The notes under the pieces are model-generated. The model did not search any database. It was not told where the DNA came from and saw only the letters and a list, made by a program, of their open reading frames with translations. The translations under genes were made by a program, and so were the position numbers. DNA of 64,000 nt from Alloascoidea africana (taxonomy: Eukaryota; Ascomycota; Alloascoideomycetes; Alloascoideales; Alloascoideaceae), in NCBI GenBank assembly GCA_030581615.1, contig JAKTTT010000045.1, forward strand, positions 109,154-173,153, read 5' to 3'. Position 1 is the first letter of the stretch. Every line of letters starts with the position of its first letter. Of the stretch, positions 1-10,187 are shown one piece after another.

Positions 1-373
1 TAGACGTTAGAATTTTGCACTGTTAGGCGAGATTTGCGCATGCATTTTTTCGTCACACTTACGCAAATTCGTCCCTCTCTGAGGCCTGAATGATACCATC
101 CAAGACAAGAACGTTTCCATGGTCGGTGCTTTCAAAAAGGAGGACCTAGATCAGGGGGTGTTAGTTACGAACCTCAAGTTGAAAAATAAAAATTAGCGTT
201 CCTCATCTTGCGGTACTTACATCTTGGTACTTTGATTTTCCTGCAAAGAGAATCTTCTTAACCCGAAGGTGAAGGGCTTGTCCAGGAAATTCCTCTTCAG
301 ATACTTCTCTGAACCATCCGTCTACAATAGTAGGATGTGTTCTAGGAGGTACATTTTCATCCGAGGGATACAT
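1..373 (-). CDS. SPE3: Spermidine synthase, 5' part (partial, spliced)
   Basis: Spermidine synthase transfers an aminopropyl group from decarboxylated S-adenosylmethionine to putrescine in the cytosol. Only the start of the gene lies in the window. Exon 1 is 221-373 (51 codons, ATG at 371-373) and exon 2 is 63-145 (27 codons plus two bases). A second intron starts with GTAAGT at 57-62 and runs off the left edge. The translation contains [21 protein letters not shown], then GNVLVLD and ASERDEFA, which match the N-terminal strands and substrate-site entry of the family. Intron 1 (146-220) has a GTAAGT donor, an ACTAAC branch point and a TAG acceptor. Both exons are too short to stand out as ORFs. 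S. cerevisiae SPE3 is, as I recall, intronless. Identification is secure; the rest of the gene is outside the window. Confidence 0.9.
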
Positions 374-2121
374 TATGTCAAAAGCACTGTAGTACCGTGT
401 TTAGCTCTTTCTGTGTTACAAACGCTTAGGGGGCTGGAAAGGTGGGGCCAGAAAACAAATGGAGGAGATTTATTTGAGGAAAGATCAGGATAAGAAAGGT
501 CGGGATATCTCGGTTCAAGATCATACAGCCTTTTTGTTGTCTTTCTTCTCCTTTTCTTTGGATGTTACCAACTTGGTTCTTGACGACTTGTTGAAGAGAA
601 AATGGAGCGGCGAGGTTACCAGGTAGAAATAAACTTTTTTTTTCCCTTTCTTTTCTCGGGTTTCTCTCATGTCATCTTTTCCGAAAATGAATTTTATACC
701 GTAGTAAATCGGTCGTGTGCTAGGGAATCACACCACGGCCATATGGGCTTTCTCATTTCTCTATCCATGAAGTATCTTTTTGACCTGCTTAAGCCACCCC
801 CTTTCTCCTGCTTTTATGACTTTACCGCGCACGAAACCAGGCTCAAGATGCAAGCGAAAAAAAAAAATCAATGTAACAGTCACAACTCCCCCACGCCTAC
901 ATGAGCTACACCTGATGAATAACTCTTGTTTAAACTTGTTCCGAGGAAATGCCAAGATCAGTATCATAGGCATGATAACTGGGTATGTACACAGTTTGTT
1001 TCGGACCGAATACTATTGATGGATATCAGGGAAAGCGTTTAGTGACTGGTTCAATGGGTCTAGGAACGACTAGATATTACTGAGCAATTCGGAAATGATT
1101 TGTCTCAGCCTGAATAAGTATGTAATGTAGTGCGAACTGTTCTCGCAGTAATCTCGAAGCCAGCGTTAAAACCATATATACTTCCGACTGGAAGTTCAAT
1201 GGGGATCCATCAATATTTAAAATGGATTTGTCCTTGTGTCATATACTCATTAATGAACCAGACACAAAACTATAGTTACTTTCAGTTATAATTTACTGTC
1301 TCAATCTGTGAAAAGTCCATAGGCTCGGAGGGGTCTTTGTCACTGGAAACCGTTAGCACATTTTGACTTATAATTTTGAAATTGATATTGAAGCCGTTCA
1401 GATCTAAGATGATCTAAACAACCCCCTATAGATTGATCGGATTTTCATGTATAAACCTATACGTTTGAGAAGCTGAATCTTGTCTAAGATTATATGTTCT
1501 TTTTACGGGCATAGTTAGAGAGCTATTGCAAAGAGAACACACCATTAGATAGTTTTTCATATATATAACTCATGATGCTAGGCATTGTTGGACTATTTTT
1601 AGGGGTCAATGAGTTAGAAATTGAAATTGGAGAAAGTTAGGAGCTCTATTGACCTTTCTTCGGTTACCAGTTTTTTAAAGATTGGCGCTGATTGTATGTG
1701 CCTTGTCTAGTTGAGATACACAATTAGGTTGAAACTATCGGATTCAGATACATTAATTGTTGACTTCTTTGCCCCTATACAAACTACTCCAATCGATGTT
1801 TAGCTCAGATGTCTTGAAAAAGCAAGGATCATCACTGAAACAGTGCGCTAACAACTGGTAATGCTTGAGAGCTTCCCATATCATCGCATTCCCCTTTCTT
1901 TCTTGATGGAACCTGTCCATAGTAATGGGAATAGGGCTTTTCATCAAGGGTGTACGGGCTTTGTATCAGATCTGTCTGGAGATAGTAGGGCCTTCCGGAT
2001 TGGGAAATTCACAGTCACTCGGGTCTTCCATGCTCAGAGTTACGCACCCCAGCAGGATCAAAGTAATCCACCACGATTAAATCTCAACAATTCCTTGAGT
2101 ATCTAGCAAAGCACAACGAAC
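374..2121. other. Divergent intergenic region SPE3/ASC1
   Basis: About 1.7 kb separates the SPE3 and ASC1 starts. The SPE3-proximal 330 bp hold the TATA element and the leader ORF described separately. The remaining AT-rich DNA (about 700-2100) shows only short frames in several phases with no recognisable product, splice-linked exons or tRNA-like boxes. It probably holds the upstream elements of both genes. Confidence 0.5.
521..670 (-). promoter_or_regulatory. 49-codon ORF in the SPE3 leader (possible uORF)
   Basis: Between a TATAAAA element (692-698, minus strand) and the SPE3 start codon lies an ATG-started frame of 49 codons. Its product would be Lys-rich and end in KEKEKKDNKKAV. A minimal ATG-ACA-TGA frame overlaps just before it. 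If transcription starts shortly downstream of the TATA element, both would be upstream ORFs in a leader of about 250 nt. Alternatively this is a small independent gene or chance. No family was recognised. Confidence 0.25.
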
Positions 2122-3276
2122 ATGAGTGATAGCGCAGTTGAAGTTTTGGTCCTACGAGGGTCACTTGAAGGTATGATAATGAAACCTATATCAAGAGCTA
2201 TCGATTTGATAATGAGCATTTAACTAATTTACTCTTTTTGTTGCGCTTTAAAGGTCACAATGGGTAGGCAATCGAAAAGTTATTCCCTTCAAGGGAAAAA
2301 AAACAAACACGTTTAATATAAATGTCAATGTACTAACCGCTTTTCCTATTTTTTTTTATGAAGATGGGTTACATCTCTTGCAACGACACCCACTCAGCCC
2401 GATCTTTTACTTTCGGCCTCGCGCGATAAGAGTTTGATCATTTGGAATCTGACCAGAGACGAGCAGGCATATGGCGTTCCCAGAAAATCGCTACATGGCC
2501 ATTCTCACATTGTTCAGGACTGTACCATCTCTCCTGATGGACAATATGCTCTTTCCGCATCTTGGGACAAGACTCTGCGTCTTTGGAGCTTGCAAACTGG
2601 AGAATGTACAACTCGATTTGTTGGACATACTGGAGACGTTTTGTCTGTTTCTATTGCCAGAAACAGCAGACAGATTGCATCTGCCAGCCGTGATCACACC
2701 GTCAAGATCTGGAACACCATTGGTGAGTGCAAGTTCACCTTGTCCGACAAGGGCCATAGCGACTGGGTTTCCACCGTCAGATTCAAGCCCCCAACTGAAG
2801 AAGACCCATCCTCCGTTGTCATCTCTGCTGGTTGGGACAAGGTTGTCAAGTCTTGGGATCTTGACAAGTGGAAGTTGAAGGCCGATTACGTTGGCCACAA
2901 CGGTTACGTTTCCACCATTACCATTTCTCCTGATGGATCTCTCTGTGCTTCCGGCGGTAAAGACGGTGCCATTATTCTATGGGATTTGACCTCTTCTCGC
3001 CATCTTTACTCTTTGCTTTCCGGTGACGAGGTTCACGCATTGTCATTTTCTCCTAACAGATACTGGCTCTGTGCTGCCACATCGACCTCCATCAAGGTTT
3101 ACAACCTACAAGAACGTGTTTTGATTGATGAGTTGAAGCCCGATTTCGCCGCTTCTGGATTAAAAGCAAGAGACCCTGAACCAATCTCATTGGCTTGGTC
3201 TGCTGATGGTCAAAACTTGTTTGCAGGATACACTGATAATGTTATTCGTGTCTGGCAGGTTATGAGGTCTAGCTAA
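2122..3276 (+). CDS. ASC1: Small-subunit ribosomal scaffold RACK1/Asc1, three exons with a 10-nt micro-exon
   Basis: Asc1 is the seven-bladed WD40 protein that binds the head of the 40S subunit near the mRNA exit. It is also the Gbeta-like scaffold of fungi. Exons are 2122-2170, 2254-2263 (only 10 nt) and 2364-3276, giving 323 residues against 319 in S. cerevisiae. The joined N-terminus reads [20 protein letters not shown], the expected first-blade sequence. The rest shows [45 protein letters not shown], and ends [14 protein letters not shown]. Intron 1 uses a GTATGA donor. Intron 2 uses GTAGGC with a perfect TACTAAC branch point at 2331-2337. Both acceptors are AAG. The micro-exon is required, because no other join restores the conserved EGHNGW segment. 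I saw no convincing box C/D snoRNA in the introns. Confidence 0.96.
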
Positions 3277-3678
3277 TTGGATGGATTGTAAATGAGCACA
3301 AGTCTAATAGCCTTACTGAACATTGTTAACATTAATATCAATCAAAAAAATGAAAACTGTTTAAGATAAGATACACACACTCTCAAGTTTCCCGTTTTGC
3401 TTTAGGAGTGTCCTGTAATCCAAAGTATAATGTAAAGTTCTTTTTATACATTGCCCAAAAAAGTAAATCTTTAAATTATAGTAGTATTGAATCATAAATG
3501 CTATGCAATTGATTTATTATGCCAAAAATTTGTGCCAAAAATGAAAAGATGCAATAACAAAAACAGTAAGAGTATTAACTAATGCAAGTCGTCAAAAAAA
3601 AGACATCCAGAAATAAAACAATGCATCAAAAAAAATTAGTTTTCAAAAATTCTTGCAACATCATCACCTTCTTTTCTA
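3277..3678. other. Convergent 3' intergenic region
   Basis: AT-rich DNA between the convergent ends of ASC1 and the membrane-protein gene. It has A/T runs of the kind seen at yeast polyadenylation sites and no coding frame. Confidence 0.5.
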
Positions 3679-6609
3679 TTATATGTATCTCCCACTGTCA
3701 ATCGAAGCAGCAGGCATAAGACCTGTTGATCCTGATTGTGGGAATTGGGATTGTTGAGGATACGCTTTTCTTTTCCCGAGACCGTAATTCACAGGCATGT
3801 TTGGATTCATTGGTGGCATTCCCATTCCCATTCCCACAGTGTTTGCACCAGCGTTTGCACCAGAGTTTGTAGACTGGGTTGTTGTATTTGCAGCTGTGCT
3901 TGTTCCTCTTCTATGCTTTGGTTTAAAGTCCATCGAATCACGAGCCTCTCGTTGTTTCCATTGCTGTGGAGAAATGGCAGCAGAGTAAGGAGTGGTTGGA
4001 GTATTAGGAGTGGATGGTTCAAACAAGGGCGAGGATACTTGGAAATTTGTCGAGTCAAAAGTTCGATTTGAATCGCGTGAATCTCGAATATGGCTTTGCC
4101 TTCGTCTATTTGTGGGGACTGTGGATGATGAAGAAGGTCTATCACTGGTACTTCTTCTTCCTTCGCCACTTGTACGACGACGACTAGAGGTGCTCTCATC
4201 GCTTTTACGCGGTTTGCTGCCTACTTGTGCTGCAACTGCCGAATAACTATCATTGCTTCTTCGCTGTTCACCACTTCTTCGTTGCTCGCTGCTTTTCCTG
4301 GATTGTTGTTGCGGAGGGCGATAATTCTGGCCAGGGAGCACTCCAATAGGATACGAATATTGTGGCTGTGGTTGAGGGACAATTGTGTCCTGGCGGTCAA
4401 TGTAAAGATCGCTATCGGCTTCAGTATCTTTCACTGTGCTGACCGTTTGGGCAGACGCTCTTGAGCTGCCCGTAAAGGATCTGATTGGGTTTTCAACAGG
4501 CGGTTTGGAGCCATGATCAATCACAAGGCTTATTTCGCTTCGATCGCTGGTAGCGGGCTTGCTGTCATACGCGCTGGATGGTGGAGGTGGACGGGCATAG
4601 TATGGAGCAGGTTCTGGTCTGGAGGCTGATCGAGGTCCCGATTCTGCAGGTGGAAGTTGGTATCGGTACTGATGCTGGCGAGGTTCAGGAACAGAGGCAG
4701 ATCTGGCAGTGGAAGGTTGGACCTGGGCTTGAGACGAAGCATCTAGAGGAGCAGTGGGGATGCGATAGTATGGGATCTTGGACTTTTGAGAAGACCTGGG
4801 GTAGTCTATAGGAGCAGCGGTTTGAGCAGGAGCAAGAGCAGGCTGTTGATAGTTTGACGGGATGGGCTTGTAGTTCTCGTAGTCTGGGGATGGAGCGGTA
4901 TCACCACTGGCAATGACAACTTGTAAAGGTTCTTGGGACTCAACGGAGGAAGGACTTGGACTCGAAATGTCGTATTCACTTTCACACGAATAGTAAATGG
5001 ATCCGAAATGGGAGGTCGAGGCTGAAGAAACCTTTGTCAATGGAGGACGGTAATTTGAGGAATCCGTATCTGTTGATCTATCCTTTTTAGCAAATGGGAG
5101 GAGAGTAGGGAGGGCCTGTTCCAAGCTTTCGGGTTCGGTTGTGTTGGTTCCGAGCTTTCTTGGTGACGACAAATCTTGAAGTTGGTCCTGATCTTGATCT
5201 TGATCTTCTGGAAGGTTAAGAGGCTGTTGTTCGTCCGAAACCAGACGAATTGACCTGGGTAGACTATGACTTGACCTAGACTTGTCCCTAGTGTAAAGAG
5301 GGATAGAAGGTGCAACAGAGTTTGAAGACCCGCTGTTACGGTTTGCATTCGGATTGATTGTGCTCACACTATCGGTTCCTCTAGGTTTGTTATCAGGTTC
5401 AGCAACATTTTCAGGATCAACGTTCTGTTTGCTCTTTTTGTGGGAGATCATGTTTGAAATGGCGGGGAGAAGTGCTCTAAGTCGTCTTGCAGTGTTATTT
5501 GATCCAGTTGATTTTTTGGAATTTTTGGAACTGGAAGAGTCCGAATGCTGATCCGAATGTTTAAGAGGATCCCATTCAGTGTCCATAAGCCCGGATTTTG
5601 AGTCAACTTTTCTATGGGAACGAACAGATGGGGACGAAGATGAAGAGGAGGAGGAGGACCTGGAAGTGGACGCAATTGCTGCTGGCACGGCTGCAGCTCC
5701 GACCAGAGCGGCCAGAGCAGCATCTCTAGGGTACGTTCCGGGGATTATGTGTCTATCTTTTACTTCCTGCTTTGGTTGTAAGTCTGAGGATGGGTCTGGG
5801 TTTGAGAGAACAGGCTCTTTCACTCGAGGAACGGTATTAGGGGCGATTCCAATGCTGCTGGAGATGCTGGTGCTGTCTGGGTTCTTCTGCAGGGACTTGA
5901 GCTCTGGAGTTGCAATCAGCCGGGACTCAGGCTGCGACTCAGGGTTTGAGTCTCTGTTCGGGTCATGGGCAAAGGGCAAGGAAGCCGCTGCTGCCACAGT
6001 TGGGGGTACTGGAGCAGCGGGAGTGGGAGCTTTGATGGAGGTGTGCTGGTTGGGGATTGAGGTGGTTGGGCGCCAAATCTCAGGAGTAGGCATTTCGCCG
6101 TCCGTTTTCAACGTTGGGTTAAGATTGGGACCCCTGAGAGTTGGGTTATTATAGTAGGCATCGGGCAACGTGCCAGAGGCAGAACCGGGGCCAGAAATGG
6201 GAGGAGGACGGCGAATTGGGGGAGCTAGGGGTAAGGTTCTCTCAAACATGACGGGAGCGTTTGGGACACTAGTTTCATCGACGGACGCGGTACGAATTGG
6301 CTCAATTCCTCTTTTCGCACTCTCAACCGTGGAAGCATCTGTATCTTGGATAGGGTGATGCTTGTTTTTGCGAGTCAAGTACCACCAGAGAAAGGCCAGG
6401 AGAAGCAGCAGCGGGATGAGAAGCAGCAGGAGCAGGAGCAGTAGGGAGGGCCCTTTATGGTGGTACTTTGGAATCGGTTCGCCTGAAGGATGGGGACCCT
6501 GGGTAGGGGTGACTGTTACCGTAGAGGTTTGCAGGATGTAGGCTCTGGCGATGAACCTGGTGGTCAGCGACGCGGTGAGGTCCATCGTGGTGGTGATGGT
6601 GGTGGACAT
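3679..6609 (-). CDS. Single-pass membrane protein with long disordered Ser/Pro-rich cytosolic tail
   Basis: I do not recognise a named orthologue. The frame stays open upstream, but I place the start at ATG 6607-6609 (976 residues) because a TATATATA element lies about 90 bp upstream and the extra residues look like translated promoter. The N-terminus is a short Thr-rich segment with no classical signal peptide. A single membrane span follows at residues 55-79, made almost entirely of leucine and ending LAFLWWYLTRK. The remaining roughly 890 residues are low-complexity and disordered: Ser runs, Pro-rich and Gln-rich stretches, DQDQDQ, many RSS/RRxS sites. The C-terminus ends SIDSGRYI. The layout recalls fungal bud-neck and cell-wall sensor proteins such as Skg6/Tos2, but I see no diagnostic domain, so that is only an analogy. 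Confidence 0.75.
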   Translation of the reverse strand: MSTTITTTMDLTASLTTRFIARAYILQTSTVTVTPTQGPHPSGEPIPKYHHKGPSLLLLLLLLLIPLLLLLAFLWWYLTRKNKHHPIQDTDASTVESAKRGIEPIRTASVDETSVPNAPVMFERTLPLAPPIRRPPPISGPGSASGTLPDAYYNNPTLRGPNLNPTLKTDGEMPTPEIWRPTTSIPNQHTSIKAPTPAAPVPPTVAAAASLPFAHDPNRDSNPESQPESRLIATPELKSLQKNPDSTSISSSIGIAPNTVPRVKEPVLSNPDPSSDLQPKQEVKDRHIIPGTYPRDAALAALVGAAAVPAAIASTSRSSSSSSSSSPSVRSHRKVDSKSGLMDTEWDPLKHSDQHSDSSSSKNSKKSTGSNNTARRLRALLPAISNMISHKKSKQNVDPENVAEPDNKPRGTDSVSTINPNANRNSGSSNSVAPSIPLYTRDKSRSSHSLPRSIRLVSDEQQPLNLPEDQDQDQDQLQDLSSPRKLGTNTTEPESLEQALPTLLPFAKKDRSTDTDSSNYRPPLTKVSSASTSHFGSIYYSCESEYDISSPSPSSVESQEPLQVVIASGDTAPSPDYENYKPIPSNYQQPALAPAQTAAPIDYPRSSQKSKIPYYRIPTAPLDASSQAQVQPSTARSASVPEPRQHQYRYQLPPAESGPRSASRPEPAPYYARPPPPSSAYDSKPATSDRSEISLVIDHGSKPPVENPIRSFTGSSRASAQTVSTVKDTEADSDLYIDRQDTIVPQPQPQYSYPIGVLPGQNYRPPQQQSRKSSEQRRSGEQRRSNDSYSAVAAQVGSKPRKSDESTSSRRRTSGEGRRSTSDRPSSSSTVPTNRRRQSHIRDSRDSNRTFDSTNFQVSSPLFEPSTPNTPTTPYSAAISPQQWKQREARDSMDFKPKHRRGTSTAANTTTQSTNSGANAGANTVGMGMGMPPMNPNMPVNYGLGKRKAYPQQSQFPQSGSTGLMPAASIDSGRYI

Positions 6610-7068
6610 GGCTGCTGGAGAATTTAGGCGCTGCCGAGTGAGATGGAGTCGAGCACTTTTTCTTGTGAGTTGACCGGGGAGCGACAGCGCGGCCATATAT
6701 ATAAGATACCGATTCAACTCGGCGAAAGGGCGGGCTCGGGGAGGCTGGAAGCCAGCTGGGAGCCAGCTGGTGGAAACAAGAGCAGGGCTGGCTGGAATCT
6801 GCTTGCCTCCTTCTCGTTGGAGGTGTGCTTTCAGCATCGAGCTGCCTCAGATGCTTCGCTGCTGTGATATTCGAGAGAAGAGGTACCGCGAGGTATCACG
6901 AAGCCAGCCTCTTCACGGGCTTCTGTTCTTCTATCTGGGATCAGCTACACAGGAATCACACAAGTCTTGCAAATTGGAGCTATACCGGTAAAATCTTTTT
7001 TTTTTTTTTACAAAACTAGACAGTATCGCTTTCACTCACACAATTCTAAAGTCCATATATCCTAATCC
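6610..7068. other. Promoter of the membrane-protein gene and PAR32 3' region
   Basis: The stretch contains a TATATATA element near 6697-6704 (read on the minus strand), a GC-richer block, and a T-rich 3' flank next to the end of the PAR32-like gene. No separate gene is visible. Confidence 0.5.
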
Positions 7069-7617
7069 CTAGTGGTTCGAGAAAGTAGTCTTGAGCTTGC
7101 TCCATAGTCCTCCCTGTTCCTGAGAGGCAGTTGGTCGCAAGTCCTGGGGCTCTTCCTCCTCGTCCAGCACGTTGTTGATGCTGGGCTGGACAACCGGCAG
7201 AGCAGCGGGATTGTGTCCGCTGTTACCACTGTTACCGCTGCTGCTATTGTTGCTTCTAGAAGGCTTGAGCGATGGGCTTCCATGATCACTACTGGCACCA
7301 CCGGTTTGCACAGAGTCGACCGTATCGTCCTTCCTCACATAGTTGCCCGTGCCTCCTCTGCCCACAGAGTACAAATTATGTCCCGCATGCTGCTGCTGTT
7401 TCTCCAACTCTTTCAAATACTGCTCTTTGGAGAAAACAGGAGTCTCGCCAATAGTCTTCACATTGCCCGCACCTCCACGTCCCGTCTTGACCAACTCATC
7501 CGGAGATTTGACATGCTGGACCGGTGTGTCCATCAGAATCGCCTTCGCAGCCTCCTCGGCCGTGGGCTCGGGTGCAACGTTGCCCGCGCCGCCGCGTCCA
7601 AACGTGTGGTATGACAT
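7069..7617 (-). CDS. PAR32: PAR32-like GRGGAGN-repeat protein (DUF3602 family)
   Basis: This 182-residue protein carries the family signature three times: GRGGAGN at residues 7-13 and 46-52, and GRGGTGN at 86-92. A Ser/Asn/Gly-rich linker and an acidic segment (DEEEE) follow. The motif defines the fungal DUF3602 group. It includes S. cerevisiae Par32, which becomes hyperphosphorylated after TORC1 inhibition and restrains the ammonium permeases Mep1 and Mep3. The start ATG (7615-7617) begins MSYHTFGRGG, as usual for the family. No membrane segment or enzyme motif is present, which fits a disordered regulator. Functional equivalence to Par32 is inferred from the motif and overall layout only, and fungi can carry more than one family member. 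Confidence 0.8.
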   Translation of the reverse strand: MSYHTFGRGGAGNVAPEPTAEEAAKAILMDTPVQHVKSPDELVKTGRGGAGNVKTIGETPVFSKEQYLKELEKQQQHAGHNLYSVGRGGTGNYVRKDDTVDSVQTGGASSDHGSPSLKPSRSNNSSSGNSGNSGHNPAALPVVQPSINNVLDEEEEPQDLRPTASQEQGGLWSKLKTTFSNH

Positions 7618-8054
7618 GTATACAATTCCAATTCTCTAGTTCTAGTTCTAGTTCCAGTGATGCTGGGATCCAGATACGAGAAACAAGAGGATCCAGTGGG
7701 TATTTATATTAATGTGTCCCCGGCCATGGACCAAAACTCCAAATCGGGCCCGCGCAAGCAAAAACTGTCGTGTGCATGGGGCCGGGTAAGCCCCAAAGCT
7801 TGGCGCCGATAACGCGCGATAGCAGGGGTGCACGGGTGTATATATGTGTATGTATGGGTGTATGGGAGAGGGCACGGCTGAGCGGCTGCGGCAGGGATCC
7901 GCCGGCCCGCGGACACGCACGCGCAGCGGGCCAATCAGAGCAGATGTGTAGTTACCCGGAGCCGACTATGTTTCCTCTCAGACTCTCCCTCCATACACCC
8001 AGAATCACACAGCTGTGCTGGGTGGATCTGAATCTGGACCTGGATCTGGGCACG
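7618..8054. promoter_or_regulatory. Divergent promoter PAR32/DDC1
   Basis: 437 bp of GC-rich sequence separate two divergent starts. A TATTTATATTAA stretch lies 5' of the PAR32-like gene near 7700-7711. An alternating TG/TA stretch (7835-7862) and a CCAAT (7930-7934) lie in the middle. I did not find an ACGCGT MCB box. Confidence 0.5.
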
Positions 8055-9930
8055 ATGACGAGGTTCGCGGCGGCCATCGAGGGCGCGGAAAAGAAACAGG
8101 TCTGGGGCAGGGCCATCACCTGTTTGGCTTCGATAGGCGACCAGGTCAAGTTTGTAATATCCAAGACCTATGTATGTTTAAATTTTGATGTGTGATGCGC
8201 GTATAATTGCTAACTTGAACATTTCTAGCTCTCGCTTTCTGCAATAAACAGCTCAAATAGCTCGTTTGCAGAGATCCAATTCAAGTCTTCTTTTTTCAAA
8301 GAGTTTAATTACGTTTATGCAAAGGATGAAGATGAAAAAGATGAAGAAGAGGAGCAGGAGGAGGAGGAGGAGGGTGATACACATGGTAATGGAGCTCATC
8401 AACTTTACTCCTTCCAGGTTTCTGGCAAAGTATGAACATTAAATGTTTACTTTTTGATCCAACCAGGCTAACTTGTTTGTGGTGTTCCAGTTTCTCATGC
8501 TTTTGTTCCGGCAATTGGAACGAGACACTGGGATCGAAACTTTTTCTCTTCTCTTGGACTCCTCAGATGCCCAACCTTCCACCATCCGAAACCATCTTGT
8601 GGTCCAGATCCGTTCTAAAACTCGTGTTAAGAAACAGTACAATCTATTTGTACAAGCGGTGAATAGTGACCGACCGCGGGTGAGACAGATGTATAAGGAC
8701 CAAACAGAGGATGGAGAGAATCAAGATGCTCCACATCATTTTTCATTCGAGATTGATATTAGCATTTTTAAACGATTCATGGAGATGATTTCCCCAGGTA
8801 TAGACGATTTCAAAATCAAGTTCACCTCGAATCATGTCCAATTCTCTGCAACCACAAGAGCAGTGGTCAAAATTGATCGCATATTGAAACAACCTATGCA
8901 AACCTCCATGATGATAGATAACCACGAGCTTGTCTCGTTCCGTGTTGAACAGAGCGTCTCCGTAGCGTTCCGATTGAAAGAATTCAAGGTACGTTATCAT
9001 CATCTCTTCAATTTCATGATTACCTATATACTAACAACACACACATAAATATCTAAGACGTTTATCAACTGTGCTGTGCACATTGGTGAAACAACAAAGG
9101 CATATTTCCTAAACCCTGGAGATCCCATTCTTTTCGAACTTACAGGCACAGACTTTGAATTCAACCTTGTCCAGATAACGGATATCAACAGTTCTGGAAC
9201 TGCTCAAACGACATCAGCCACATCCTCAGTTACAGGAAAGTCCACTGGAACTAAAAAATCCTTGACTAAAAATGCCCAGGTTAAAAACAGGACAAAAACA
9301 CCTTCCAGTGGTCCTTCTCTAACTGAATCATCGCAGATTCCTCCCATAACCGTAAATGGAATCCAAGAACCCTCGCGCCGGGACATTGTGAAGCCAGGGC
9401 CAGCTTCTGAAGGTGGTACAAAACAGTCCGCTAGACGTCGCAAACGGTCCGATGCGAGCAACGACCAACAACAGCAACAGAAGGAGCAGTCGACATACCC
9501 CAAACTGCGAAAGTTCAGGGATGGTAAACCACAGTTCCAGGTCCCTGAAAATGACCATGACCAGGCTGCGGCAGATCAGGACGGCGACATTGAGCTTCCG
9601 TTTACCGTTCACCACAATGACGACAACGAAAAAGAACAAGAACAAGAGAAAGAGCATCAGGACGATACCTCTGCGCTTCCTCTTCAGGACAGCATCCGAT
9701 GGGACGCGACGGGCCAGGCTGAAGAAATGACCATGACCAGGGGAGCTACAGACCAGCTACATCCTCAAAGAGATTATACGAGTACCACCAATCCAAGCAA
9801 CGACAACGAGGAATTCACAGAGCTGACGCTTGAGATGGATGAGAATGAAATCACGGAAGAGCTGAGAAGAAATGGAGGAGCCGTGGGTCCCACACAAGCC
9901 GACAGTTCGGCAAAAGGGCTGTTTGACTAG
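8055..9930 (+). CDS. DDC1: DNA-damage checkpoint clamp subunit Ddc1/Rad9 (9-1-1 complex), four exons
   Basis: Ddc1 (Rad9 of animals and fission yeast) joins Rad17 and Mec3 in the PCNA-like checkpoint clamp loaded at damaged DNA, and activates Mec1. Exons are 8055-8171, 8229-8429, 8491-8988 and 9058-9930, giving 562 residues (612 in S. cerevisiae). The N-terminus aligns with Ddc1 around KKQVWGRAITCLASIGD. The body has YSFQVSG and FINCAVHIGE with NPGDPILFEL, and the C-terminus GPTQ...KGLFD mirrors the GLTQ...RGIFD end of Ddc1. Donors are GTATGT, GTATGA and GTACGT, with CTAAC or TACTAAC branch points. The third exon could start at 8467 in the same frame, but the CTAAC at 8468-8472 makes 8491 more likely. 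A Gln/Asp/Glu-rich disordered tail carries the likely phosphorylation and partner-binding region. The clamp identity is strong; the middle of the protein is diverged. Confidence 0.9.
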
Positions 9931-10187
9931 CTCTGGATCTTGCACTTTATAAAAGATCATCATCATAATTTAATGAGTTAATGAATGTAGAATAAATCCC
10001 TTTTTTTGTGTGTGTTCATGGTAAATGTGTTTGCATTTTTAAGCTTTATTTTCAGATTTGGTTCTTGTTTTACACTTCTGGATTTCCTTCCCATCTCCCA
10101 AGCACGTTTACTTTTTACTTTTGAACTTCAGTCACTCGCTCACTTATCCACTCGTTTGCATTTCGCTCACCTGTTTCTTCATCAGTT

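Noticed and set aside
2171-2253. snR24-type snoRNA in the ASC1 intron, as in S. cerevisiae.
   Set aside because: A C-box-like TGATAA is present but no convincing D box or guide; the intron is only 83 nt.
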